Source: Phil1 sp964612925
GTDB lineage: Bacteria; Bacillota; Clostridia; Christensenellales; CAG-138
DNA length: 18,078 bases
Direction: 5' to 3'
Assembly (NCBI GenBank): GCA_964612925.1
Contig: CAZTFU010000033.1
Coordinates: 1 to 18,078 of the forward strand
The translations under genes and the position numbers were made by a program. The notes beneath the pieces are model-generated. The model saw only the letters and a list, made by a program, of their open reading frames with translations, did not search any database and had not been told where the DNA came from. Each line of letters begins with the position of its first letter. The stretch's first letter is position 1. Below, piece by piece: positions 1 to 7,676 of this stretch.

Positions 1-41
1 TTTACGTGCGGCTTAGTGCGTTCGAATTTTGCCTTTGCCAT
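1..41 (-). CDS. tuf: Elongation factor Tu (5' end only)
   Basis: Only the first 13 codons are in the window; the gene runs off the left edge. Read on the minus strand from the ATG at 41-39 they give MAKAKFERTKPHV, the almost invariant start of bacterial EF-Tu, the GTPase that delivers aminoacyl-tRNA to the ribosomal A site. A strong Shine-Dalgarno sequence (AAGGAGA, 49-55) lies 7 bases upstream of the ATG. The gene follows fusA by 37 bases on the same strand, the standard end of the str operon. No promoter or terminator is evident in that short gap, so co-transcription with fusA is likely. The GTP-binding motifs lie outside the window, so identification rests on the N-terminus and the gene order. 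Confidence 0.93.
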   Translation of the reverse strand, partial: MAKAKFERTKPHV

Positions 42-78
42 TGTCTTATCTCCTTAAAAATATTATATTCGGGTAAAT

Positions 79-2145
79 TTATTTACCAAGTATCTTCTTT
101 GCGACGGCGTCGCTCACCTGCTCGTAATGGTCAAACTGCATTGTGAACGTGCCGCGACCCTGTGTACGGCTCCTCAGGTCTGTGGAGTAGCCGAACATTT
201 CGCTGAGCGGGCATATTGCGTCTATCACCTGCGCATTGCCGCGGGTATCGGTACCCTCTATGCGGCAACGGCGGGAAGTAAGGTTGCCTATAACGTCGCC
301 CATATATTCATCGGGCATTACAACCTCAACCTTCATGACGGGTTCAAGCAGCATACAGCCGGCCTTTTCAAGTGCATCCTTGAGTGCCATTGAACCTGCA
401 ATCTTGTACGCCATTTCGGAAGAGTCAACATCGTGGTAGCTGCCGTCAAGCAACGTTGCCTTGAAATCGACCACCTCGAATCCGCCGAGTGCGCCGGTCT
501 TGGAAGCCTCTTCTATACCTGCGCGTATAGCTGGAATGTATTCCTTGGGAACCACACCACCGACGGTCTTATCCTCAAATTCAAAGCCCGAACCTGCCTC
601 AAGCGGAGCAAACTCCACAACGCAGTGACCGTACTGGCCGTGACCGCCGGTCTGGCGAACGTAACGACCCTCGCTCTTGACGGTACGGGATATGGTTTCG
701 CGATAAGCGACCTGCGGACGGCCGACCTTACATTCAACATGGAACTCCCGTATAAGCCTATCAACTATTATTTCAAGGTGGAGCTCGCCCATACCGCTTA
801 TTATGGTCTGGCCGGTTTCCTTATCGGTAAAGGTGCGGAACGTGGGGTCCTCATCGGCAAGCTTTGAAAGTGCAATGCCCATCTTTTCCTGCCCAGCCTT
901 GGTCTTAGGCTCTATGGCGACCTGTATAACGGGATCGGGAACCTCTATGGTTTCAAGCAGGAGCTGGTTCTTTTCATCGCACAGCGTATCGCCCGTGCCG
1001 GTATCCTTCAGTCCGCCAAGTGCGGCTATATCGCCCGCATGCACTTCGCTGACTTCGGTACGGCTCTGTGCATGTATAAGGGTTATCTTGCCCACGCGCT
1101 CGCGCTTGCCCTTTGATGCGTTATACACATAAGAGTTGGACTGCAACGTGCCGCTGTATACGCGGAAGAATGTCAGCTTGCCGACAAAGGGGTCGGCAAC
1201 TATCTTGAACGCCAATGCCGCAAACGGTGCATCATCCCTGCACTCGGTCTTTATGGTGGTGGTATGGTCAATGTCGCTGCCTTCCGCAGGGGGAACATCC
1301 AACGGGGAGGGTAGGAAATCAACTATCGCATTGAGCAGGGGCTGAACGCCCTTGTTCCTGTATGACGTGCCGCAAACCACGGGCACAAGGCGATTGGCTA
1401 TGGTACCCTTACGGAGTGCCTTCATTATTTCCTCATTGGTGATATCCTCGCCGCAGAGGTATTTTTCCATCAGTTCTTCATCCTCGTCTGCGCAGGCTTC
1501 TATCATGGCGGTACGATACTCCTCGGCCTTGTCGAGCATATCGGCGGGAATATCCTCATCCCTTACGTCGTTGCCGTCGTTGTCGTAATAAACCTCGGCA
1601 CGCATAGTGATAAGGTCTATGATACCGCGGAAGTCGGCTTCATTGCCTATGGGCAGCTGAATGGGCACGGCGTTGGCGTCAAGCCTATCCTTCATCATGG
1701 CAACAACGTTGTAGAAGTTTGCGCCGACAATGTCCATCTTGTTTACATACGCAATGCGAGGTACGCCGTACTTGGTGGCCTGACGCCACACGGTCTCGCT
1801 CTGCGGCTCAACGCCGCCCTTTGCGCAGAAAACGGCAACCGCACCGTCAAGTACCCTGAGTGAACGTTCAACTTCCATGGTGAAGTCAACGTGACCCGGA
1901 GTATCTATTATGTTTATGCGGTGCTGACGCCAGTATGTGGTGGTGGCGGCGGAAGCTATGGTTATACCGCGCTCCTGCTCCTGCACCATGAAGTCCATTG
2001 TGGCTGCGCCCTCATGTGTTTCGCCTACTTTGTGTATTTTACCCGTATAGTAAAGTATACGCTCGGTAGTGGTGGTCTTACCGGCATCAATGTGCGCCAT
2101 TATGCCGATGTTTCTCGTTCTTTCAAGCGGGGTTTCTCTGGCCAC
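79..2145 (-). CDS. fusA: Elongation factor G
   Basis: EF-G is the GTPase that drives translocation of tRNA and mRNA on the ribosome and, with RRF, ribosome recycling. At 688 aa it is full length for the family. G1 is AHIDAGKT at residues 17-24, the switch I segment RGITI is at 59-63, G3 DTPGHVDF at 81-88 and G4 NKMD at 135-138. Conserved domain III-V blocks such as GMGELHLEI and GGHGQYGH follow. The start codon is GTG (2145-2143), chosen because MARE is the usual N-terminus and AAAGGAGGGC (2151-2160) sits just upstream. It is the third gene of the str operon, separated from rpsG by 118 bases containing a terminator-like hairpin and from tuf by 37. Isoleucine is strongly biased to ATA: 8 of the first 10 Ile codons. 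Confidence 0.98.
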   Translation of the reverse strand: MARETPLERTRNIGIMAHIDAGKTTTTERILYYTGKIHKVGETHEGAATMDFMVQEQERGITIASAATTTYWRQHRINIIDTPGHVDFTMEVERSLRVLDGAVAVFCAKGGVEPQSETVWRQATKYGVPRIAYVNKMDIVGANFYNVVAMMKDRLDANAVPIQLPIGNEADFRGIIDLITMRAEVYYDNDGNDVRDEDIPADMLDKAEEYRTAMIEACADEDEELMEKYLCGEDITNEEIMKALRKGTIANRLVPVVCGTSYRNKGVQPLLNAIVDFLPSPLDVPPAEGSDIDHTTTIKTECRDDAPFAALAFKIVADPFVGKLTFFRVYSGTLQSNSYVYNASKGKRERVGKITLIHAQSRTEVSEVHAGDIAALGGLKDTGTGDTLCDEKNQLLLETIEVPDPVIQVAIEPKTKAGQEKMGIALSKLADEDPTFRTFTDKETGQTIISGMGELHLEIIVDRLIREFHVECKVGRPQVAYRETISRTVKSEGRYVRQTGGHGQYGHCVVEFAPLEAGSGFEFEDKTVGGVVPKEYIPAIRAGIEEASKTGALGGFEVVDFKATLLDGSYHDVDSSEMAYKIAGSMALKDALEKAGCMLLEPVMKVEVVMPDEYMGDVIGNLTSRRCRIEGTDTRGNAQVIDAICPLSEMFGYSTDLRSRTQGRGTFTMQFDHYEQVSDAVAKKILGK

Positions 2146-2215
2146 TTGCAGCCCTCCTTTTCAGTAAAATCAGTCTTTTTAGGTTAAATTTCGCATTCTG
2201 CTTTTTGCAGAAAAT

Positions 2216-2245
2216 CGGACCCGGCTGTAGACCGGATCCGTTTTT
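2216..2245. terminator. Bidirectional terminator or attenuator between rpsG and fusA
   Basis: A 9-bp stem (arms 2216-2224 and 2232-2240, one G-U pair, 7-base loop) lies just after the rpsG stop. On the minus strand it is followed by ATTTTCTG; on the plus strand by TTTTT. On the minus strand a second small hairpin follows (TTCTGC/GCAGAA, 2196-2201 and 2207-2212, with an A5 loop). In the coding direction the T-run is short, so partial termination lowering fusA-tuf transcription relative to rpsL-rpsG, or an RNA processing site, is more plausible than full termination. Confidence 0.55.
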
Positions 2246-2263
2246 GCAGCAGTATATGCCCTT

Positions 2264-2734
2264 TTACCAACGATAGTGCGCGAACGCCTTGTTGGCTTCG
2301 GCCATCTTGTGGGTATCTTCCTTCTTCTTGAAGGCAGAACCGGTCTGGTTGGCGGCATCCATTATCTCGCCTGCAAGCCTCTGCATCATGGTGTTTTCGC
2401 TGCGGGAGCGGGCATAGCTTACCAGCCACCTGAGACCGAGAGTCTGACGCCTTTCGGGCCTTATCTCGATAGGTACCTGATAGGTGGCACCGCCGACGCG
2501 GCGAGCCTTGACCTCGAGCACGGGCATGATATTGTTCATGGCCTGTTCGAAAACTTCAAGGGGCTCACGGCCGGTCTTTTCGCGGATGATTTCAAACGCG
2601 CCGTAGCAAGCCTTCTGCGCGGTACCGCGCTTACCGTCAAGCATGACCTGGTTGATGAGCTTGGTTACAAGCTTACCGCCGTACATAGGGTCATCAAGAA
2701 CTTCCCTCTTGGGTACAAATCCACGTCTTGGCAT
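2264..2734 (-). CDS. rpsG: 30S ribosomal protein uS7
   Basis: uS7 is the primary binding protein of the 3' major domain of 16S rRNA and lies at the E-site edge of the 30S head, contacting mRNA and tRNA. The protein is 156 aa, the usual bacterial length. It starts MPRRGFVPKR and carries the conserved blocks KLINQVMLDGKR, NIMPVLEVKARRVGGATYQVP and RPERRQTLGLRW. The start is fixed by AAGGAGG at 2744-2750, which overlaps the rpsL stop codon (TAAGGAGG), implying translational coupling of the two ribosomal proteins. It is the second gene of the str operon. In E. coli S7 represses its own operon at the rpsL-rpsG junction; here that junction is only 14 bases and shows no comparable structure. Confidence 0.98.
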   Translation of the reverse strand: MPRRGFVPKREVLDDPMYGGKLVTKLINQVMLDGKRGTAQKACYGAFEIIREKTGREPLEVFEQAMNNIMPVLEVKARRVGGATYQVPIEIRPERRQTLGLRWLVSYARSRSENTMMQRLAGEIMDAANQTGSAFKKKEDTHKMAEANKAFAHYRW

Positions 2735-2748
2735 CTTAATTTCCCTCC

Positions 2749-3123
2749 TTATTTCTTGGGTCTCTTGGCACCGTAACGGGAGCGAGCCTGCATACGCTTG
2801 GCAACGCCCGCGGTATCGAGTGCGCCACGGATGATGTGGTAACGAACACCGGGCAGGTCCTTTACACGGCCGCCGCGGATAAGCACAACGCTGTGCTCCT
2901 GCAGGTTATGACCCACGCCGGGGATATACGCGGTACCTTCAAGACCATCGGTCAGGCGGACACGCGCTATTTTACGCAGAGCAGAGTTAGGCTTTTTAGG
3001 TGTGAGTACGCGAACCGCGGTGCAAACACCGCGGCGCTGGGGGCACTGCTTGAGTATAGGGGAGTTGGACTTGTAGCTCACCTGCTCACGGCCCTTACGA
3101 ACCAACTGGTTAATAGTCGGCAT
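2749..3123 (-). CDS. rpsL: 30S ribosomal protein uS12
   Basis: uS12 lies at the decoding centre and controls translational accuracy. The protein is 124 aa, the usual length. It shows NQLVRKGR near the N-terminus, CPQRRGVC (27-34), TPKKPNSALRK (41-51), GHNLQEHSVVLIRGGRVKDLPGVRYH, and the basic C-terminus KRPKK. Both lysines in which substitutions give streptomycin resistance (the second lysine of PKKPNS, and the K of VKDLPG) are wild type. So is the aspartate of KDLPG, the target of methylthiolation by RimO in some bacteria. The ATG at 3123 is preceded by GGAGGAA (3131-3137). It is the first gene of the str operon and has its own promoter at 3211-3239. Confidence 0.98.
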   Translation of the reverse strand: MPTINQLVRKGREQVSYKSNSPILKQCPQRRGVCTAVRVLTPKKPNSALRKIARVRLTDGLEGTAYIPGVGHNLQEHSVVLIRGGRVKDLPGVRYHIIRGALDTAGVAKRMQARSRYGAKRPKK

Positions 3124-3167
3124 TGAAGAATTCCTCCAAAAATTAGTATTCTATATATTTAAGAAAA

Positions 3168-3191
3168 TCCCTTGCAACCCCTTGAAAGGGA
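3168..3191 (-). promoter_or_regulatory. Possible leader hairpin of rpsL
   Basis: In the rpsL 5' leader TCCCTT and AAGGGA (3186-3191 and 3168-3173 on the plus strand) can form a 6-bp stem, followed on the minus strand by TTTTCTT. A competing short pairing exists inside the loop (CCCTTTCAAGGG). This is attenuator-like but small, and only weakly supported. Confidence 0.25.
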
Positions 3192-3210
3192 CATTTTCCG
3201 CAACTTAGGT

Positions 3211-3239
3211 ATTTTACCATTCATTTGCCGCGTTGTCAA
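3211..3239 (-). promoter_or_regulatory. Consensus sigma-A promoter of the rpsL operon
   Basis: On the minus strand TTGACA (3234-3239) and TAAAAT (3211-3216) are separated by exactly 17 bases. That is a perfect -35 and a 5/6 -10 for the housekeeping sigma factor. It lies about 20 bases after the stop codon of the preceding gene and would give an rpsL leader of roughly 80 bases. It suits a strong, growth-linked promoter for rpsL-rpsG-fusA-tuf. Confidence 0.85.
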
Positions 3240-3257
3240 TCGTTACGGCGGTATATT

Positions 3258-4049
3258 TTAGGCTTTTTCGCTTGTTTTTTCGCCTGTTCCTTCATCGTTT
3301 TCGGCATGTCGCGAAAGCTCCTCGGGCATGGCCATGAACAGGCCCCTGTTTGCGCCCTTCTTCGAAAATACAAGCTTGCTTACGCCGCGCTCCGCAAACA
3401 GTTCAAACCAACCCTTGTCGCTAAGCTCTTTAAGCTCGGGAGCTTGCATTATGTCAAGATAGGTTTTCTTTTCGTAGTTGCGCTTCATCGTGCGCCAACC
3501 AAGCTCACTTACGCCAAGTCCTATCAGCACCCACAAAACGAAAATGTAGAACGGTAATCCGTGCGTAATGGCCATAAGCGGCTCATTCACGCTCCTCAGG
3601 CTAAGCGTTACGATTCCGCTTACAAGGAACGCGGAAATTATTATGCCCTTTATGTAGCTCAGGCGCGTTATGCGCTTTTTGCATTCCTTACAGCAGCCAA
3701 GCTGTGCGGGCAGCAATGACCCAAAGCGCGGCTCCTTTTTCAGCGCGCCTATAAGCCCCTTTGCCCTGTGCTCACGCTTACCGCCGTGCCCAAGGTCAAA
3801 CATTGCATAGTATTCCTTTTTTCCCTTTTCACCGCGGCAAAGTAGGCATTCATCCCCCACAAAAAGCGGAGCCATGCCGCCATCGGGCAACAGTGCGGCC
3901 ATATCCTCTATGTCCCGCTTAACCCTCTCCGTCTTTTCCTCATCGCTGAGATCCACCGTGCATTTTTCACAATTTTCCATGTTCAGCGCGGTGCAATATT
4001 CGCTGCCGTAAAGCGGGCAGGCTTCATTTGTGTATTTAGGTTCTGTCAT
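3258..4049 (-). CDS. Cysteine-rich two-helix membrane protein, unknown function
   Basis: I do not recognise the family. The ATG at 4049 is chosen because CTCCTT on the plus strand (4058-4063, AAGGAG in the transcript) lies 8 bases upstream; a 39-residue extension would overlap rpoC and lacks such a site. The product is 263 aa. The N-terminal half has three cysteine clusters: C11, C19, C27 and C30; C68 and C71 (CLLC); C119, C120 and C123 (CCKEC). This resembles zinc- or metal-binding knuckles. Two hydrophobic segments follow, about 133-151 and 158-181, then a charged region ending in an acidic/basic tail. The large soluble parts probably face the cytoplasm. The gene follows rpoC by 82 bases, with a strong hairpin between, and ends just before the rpsL promoter. 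In Bacillota this slot commonly holds an L7Ae-like RNA-binding gene, which this is not. Confidence 0.8.
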   Translation of the reverse strand: MTEPKYTNEACPLYGSEYCTALNMENCEKCTVDLSDEEKTERVKRDIEDMAALLPDGGMAPLFVGDECLLCRGEKGKKEYYAMFDLGHGGKREHRAKGLIGALKKEPRFGSLLPAQLGCCKECKKRITRLSYIKGIIISAFLVSGIVTLSLRSVNEPLMAITHGLPFYIFVLWVLIGLGVSELGWRTMKRNYEKKTYLDIMQAPELKELSDKGWFELFAERGVSKLVFSKKGANRGLFMAMPEELSRHAENDEGTGEKTSEKA

Positions 4050-4079
4050 AGGCAGTTCTCCTTCCGGAATATGCTTTGA

Positions 4080-4110
4080 GCCGCGGGGAGCGATTCCCTC
4101 TCCCTGCGGC
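4080..4110 (-). other. Strong GC-rich hairpin after rpoC
   Basis: Arms 4080-4090 and 4100-4110 pair over 11 positions with one A-C mismatch around a 9-base loop. No T-run follows on either strand, so it does not look like a standard intrinsic terminator. It lies 21 bases after the rpoC stop codon and upstream of the next gene's ribosome binding site. It could be a processing or mRNA 3'-stabilising element separating rpoBC from the downstream gene, or a weak terminator. Confidence 0.6.
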
Positions 4111-4131
4111 CCACATTTAAGCTTGTTTATC

Positions 4132-7100
4132 TTAGTTTTCGGCGTTCTTGGGCGCAACCTCCACATTGCGGTAACGCTTCAGTCCGATACCTGCGGGTAT
4201 CAGCTTGCCGATTATGACGTTCTCCTTCAGACCTACGAGCGGGTCTACCTTGCCCTTTATTGCGGCCTCGGTAAGTACCCTTGTGGTCTCCTGGAATGAT
4301 GCGGCACTGAGGAAGGAATCCGTAGCAAGTGCGGCCTTGGTTATACCGAGCAGTTTTCTCTTTGCAACGGCGGGCTGCATACCCTTCATCACCATTTCCT
4401 CGTTCTCGCGTTCAAAGCGGAATATGTCAACAAGCTCGCCCGGCAACATATCCGTATCGCCCGCATCCTCTATTTGCACCTTGCGGAGCATCTGGCGGAT
4501 TATAACCTCGATGTGCTTATCCGCTATTTCAACGCCCTGCGAACGGTAAACATCCTGCACTTCCTTGAGCATATAGGCCTGCACGCCCTTTACACCCTTT
4601 ATCTTGAGGATATCGTTGGGGTTGATGGAACCATCCGTCAACTCATCGCCCGCTTCTATAACGTCGCCCGTCTTTACCTTCAGCTTCGCGCCGAACGGAA
4701 TGAGGTACTTAACGGTTTCGCCGTCCTCACCTATTATGGTGGCCTCACGGCGCTGACCCTCGCTCATTTCCACGCGACCCGCTATTTCGCTTATAACGGC
4801 AAGACCCTTAGGCTTACGCGCTTCGAATATTTCAACTACACGGGGAAGACCCTGGGTAATATCCGTTGCGCTTGCAACGCCGCCCGTATGGAAGTTACGC
4901 ATGGTAAGCTGAGTACCCGGTTCGCCTATTGCCTGTGCGGCGATTATGCCGACCGCCTCGCCTATGTTCACCTCTCCGCCCGTTGCAAGGTTTGCACCGT
5001 AGCACTTTGTGCACACGCCATGGTCACTGCGGCAGGTGAATACGCTCCTGCATTCCATACTGGTTATGCCCGCCTCAACTATGCTGTTGCGGATGTCGTA
5101 GGTTATCATGCTGTTTGCGGGGCAAAGCAACTCGCCCGTTTCGGGGTGACGAACCTCACCGACGCTGTAACGGCCCAGTATACGGTCGCCAAAGCTTTCG
5201 ACCACCTTGTTGCCGTCCATAATAGCCTCTATCTTCATACCCTTGGGTGCCTCGCCGCGAAGCTCGAAGCAATCGTCCTCGCGCACGATAACATCCTGCG
5301 ATACGTCAACAAGCCTTCTTGTAAGATAACCCGAGTCCGCAGTACGCAATGCCGTATCCGCAAGGCCCTTACGCGCGCCGTGAGAGCTGATGAAGAATTC
5401 AAGCACCGTAAGACCTTCACGGAAGTTAGCACGTATAGGTACCTCTATTATCTGACCGTTCGGGTCCGCCATAAGGCCGCGCATACCGGCAAGCTGACGA
5501 ATCTGGTTGGTCGAACCACGGGCACCGGAGTTTGCCATCATGAATATCGGGTTGTATTGGTCAAGCGAATCCATAAGGGTCTTGGTGACCTTGTTTGTTG
5601 CCTCTTCCCAAATATGGATAACGTTGGTACGGCGTTCGGCATCGCTGAGGAAACCGCTACGGTAGAGGGAGTCTATCTTGCTTACCTCAACCTCGGCATC
5701 GGCAAGTATGTCCTTCTTCTCCTCGGGAACGGTTATATCCTGGAAGCCTATGGTTATGCCGCCAAGCGTTGAATAACGGAAACCCATTGCCTTTATGCGG
5801 TCAAGCATTTCGCTGGTTTCCGCCGCGCCGTAACGGCGATAGCACTTATCTATTATCTTTCCTATGTCCTTCTTTACGACAAGCTTATCCACTTCAAGCT
5901 TGAACATGTCATCGGCGGTATTCCTTTCGACAAAGCCGAGATCCTGCGGAATGGCATTGTTGAATATCAGTCTGCCAAGGCTCGTGTCCACAACTTTTCT
6001 GAGTATCCTGCCTTCATATTCGCGCTCTATGCGGATCTTCACCTTCGCATGGAGGGAAAGTTCGCCCGTCTGATAGGCCATCATCGCTTCGTTTTCGCTT
6101 GCATAGGCCTTGCCTTCGCCCTTTTCGCCGTCGCGCTGTAAGGTAAGGTAGTAGCAGCCGAGAACCATGTCCTGCGTGGGCTCAACAACAGGCTGACCGC
6201 TCTGCGGTTTAAGTATGTTGTTTGAAGCAAGCATAAGGAACCTTGCTTCCGCCTGTGCCTCAACGCTCAACGGGACGTGAACCGCCATCTGGTCACCGTC
6301 AAAGTCCGCGTTGAATGCGGTACATACCAACGGATGCAGCTTTATTGCGCGGCCCTCGACAAGTATGGGCTCAAATGCCTGAATACCCAAACGGTGCAGT
6401 GTAGGTGCGCGGTTGAGCATAACGGGATGCTCTTTTATGACGGCCTCCAATTCGTCCCAAACCTCGGTACGAACGCGCTCCACCATGCGCTTTGCGCTCT
6501 TTATGTTGTGGGCAAGACCATCGTCAACAAGCTTCTTCATTACAAAGGGCTTGAAAAGCTCCAGTGCCATTTCCTTTGGCAGACCGCACTGATACATTTT
6601 CAGTTCGGGACCGACGACTATAACGCTTCGACCCGAATAGTCAACGCGCTTACCCAAAAGGTTCTGGCGGAAACGGCCCTGCTTACCCCTGAGCATATCC
6701 GAAAGGGACTTGAGCGGCCTGTTGCCAGGACCCGTAACGGGGCGACCGCGACGACCGTTGTCGATAAGGGCGTCAACGGCTTCCTGCAACATACGCTTTT
6801 CGTTGCGCACGATTATGTCGGGCGCGTGGAGCTCAAGCAGTCTCTTGAGGCGGTTATTGCGGTTTATGACCCTTCTGTAAAGATCGTTAAGGTCGCTTGT
6901 GGCGAACCTGCCGCCGTCAAGCTGTACCATCGGCCTAAGCTCGGGCGGGATTACGGGCACCGCATCAAGTATTATCCATTCGGGCTTGTTGCCGCTCTTG
7001 AGGAATGCCTCAACAACGTCAAGCCTCTTTATGGCGTTGGCGCGCTTCTGGCCGGAGGAGGAGTTAATTTCCTCTTTAAGCTGCTTTTCAAGCTCGACAA

Positions 7101-7653
7101 GGTCAAGATCCTTGAGCAGCTCCTTTATCGCCTCCGCACCCATGCCGGCCTTGAATGCCTTGGGGCCGTATTCGTTTTGTGCGTCACGATATTCCTTATC
7201 GCTGAGCACCTGCTTGTACTGAAGCGGAGTGTTGCCGGGGTCCGTGACCACGAATGCCGCAAAATACAGCACCTTTTCAAGGTTTCTCGGGCTCATGTCC
7301 AGCAGCATCTTCATGCGGCAGGGTATGCCCTTGAAATACCATATATGGGAAACAGGCGCGGCCAATTCTATATGACCCATGCGTTCACGGCGTACCTTGG
7401 CTCTTGTTACCTCAACGCCGCACTTGTCGCACACAACGCCCTTGTAGCGCACGCGCTTATACCTGCCGCAGTGACATTCCCAGTCCTTTGTCGGCCCGAA
7501 TATACGCTCGCAGAACAAACCGTCAACTTCCGGCTTAAGAGTGCGGTAGTTTATGGTTTCCGGTTTTTTGACCTCCCCGTGGGACCATTCCCTTATTTTT
7601 TCGGGGGATGCAAGGCCAATTTGTATGGCGTCAAAATTAGTCAGCTCGAACAA
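4132..7653 (-). CDS. rpoC: RNA polymerase beta' subunit
   Basis: Beta' forms one pincer of RNA polymerase and supplies the catalytic aspartates. At 1173 aa it is the short Bacillota form. An N-terminal zinc ribbon has C60, C62, C75 and C78. NADFDGDQMAVH (448-459) carries the Mg-binding aspartates. The bridge helix is around 763-790 (GLADTALRTADSGYLTRR), and the second zinc site is C795, C874, C881 and C884. The trigger-loop base GEPGTQLTMRNFHTGG is at 910-925. The start codon is TTG (7653-7651): the codon two upstream in frame is a stop, so no longer start is possible, and the N-terminus then aligns with the usual family start. GGGAG lies 9 bases upstream. rpoC follows rpoB by 23 bases and is surely co-transcribed with it. 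An out-of-frame ATG lies just upstream of the TTG. Confidence 0.98.
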   Translation of the reverse strand: MFELTNFDAIQIGLASPEKIREWSHGEVKKPETINYRTLKPEVDGLFCERIFGPTKDWECHCGRYKRVRYKGVVCDKCGVEVTRAKVRRERMGHIELAAPVSHIWYFKGIPCRMKMLLDMSPRNLEKVLYFAAFVVTDPGNTPLQYKQVLSDKEYRDAQNEYGPKAFKAGMGAEAIKELLKDLDLVELEKQLKEEINSSSGQKRANAIKRLDVVEAFLKSGNKPEWIILDAVPVIPPELRPMVQLDGGRFATSDLNDLYRRVINRNNRLKRLLELHAPDIIVRNEKRMLQEAVDALIDNGRRGRPVTGPGNRPLKSLSDMLRGKQGRFRQNLLGKRVDYSGRSVIVVGPELKMYQCGLPKEMALELFKPFVMKKLVDDGLAHNIKSAKRMVERVRTEVWDELEAVIKEHPVMLNRAPTLHRLGIQAFEPILVEGRAIKLHPLVCTAFNADFDGDQMAVHVPLSVEAQAEARFLMLASNNILKPQSGQPVVEPTQDMVLGCYYLTLQRDGEKGEGKAYASENEAMMAYQTGELSLHAKVKIRIEREYEGRILRKVVDTSLGRLIFNNAIPQDLGFVERNTADDMFKLEVDKLVVKKDIGKIIDKCYRRYGAAETSEMLDRIKAMGFRYSTLGGITIGFQDITVPEEKKDILADAEVEVSKIDSLYRSGFLSDAERRTNVIHIWEEATNKVTKTLMDSLDQYNPIFMMANSGARGSTNQIRQLAGMRGLMADPNGQIIEVPIRANFREGLTVLEFFISSHGARKGLADTALRTADSGYLTRRLVDVSQDVIVREDDCFELRGEAPKGMKIEAIMDGNKVVESFGDRILGRYSVGEVRHPETGELLCPANSMITYDIRNSIVEAGITSMECRSVFTCRSDHGVCTKCYGANLATGGEVNIGEAVGIIAAQAIGEPGTQLTMRNFHTGGVASATDITQGLPRVVEIFEARKPKGLAVISEIAGRVEMSEGQRREATIIGEDGETVKYLIPFGAKLKVKTGDVIEAGDELTDGSINPNDILKIKGVKGVQAYMLKEVQDVYRSQGVEIADKHIEVIIRQMLRKVQIEDAGDTDMLPGELVDIFRFERENEEMVMKGMQPAVAKRKLLGITKAALATDSFLSAASFQETTRVLTEAAIKGKVDPLVGLKENVIIGKLIPAGIGLKRYRNVEVAPKNAEN

Positions 7654-7676
7654 TGCTCATCTCTCCCTTCATCCGC

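Noticed and set aside
4050..4166. A 39-residue N-terminal extension of the unknown membrane protein overlapping rpoC.
   Set aside because: The internal ATG at 4049 has AAGGAG at the right distance; the extension reads through the post-rpoC hairpin and looks non-coding.
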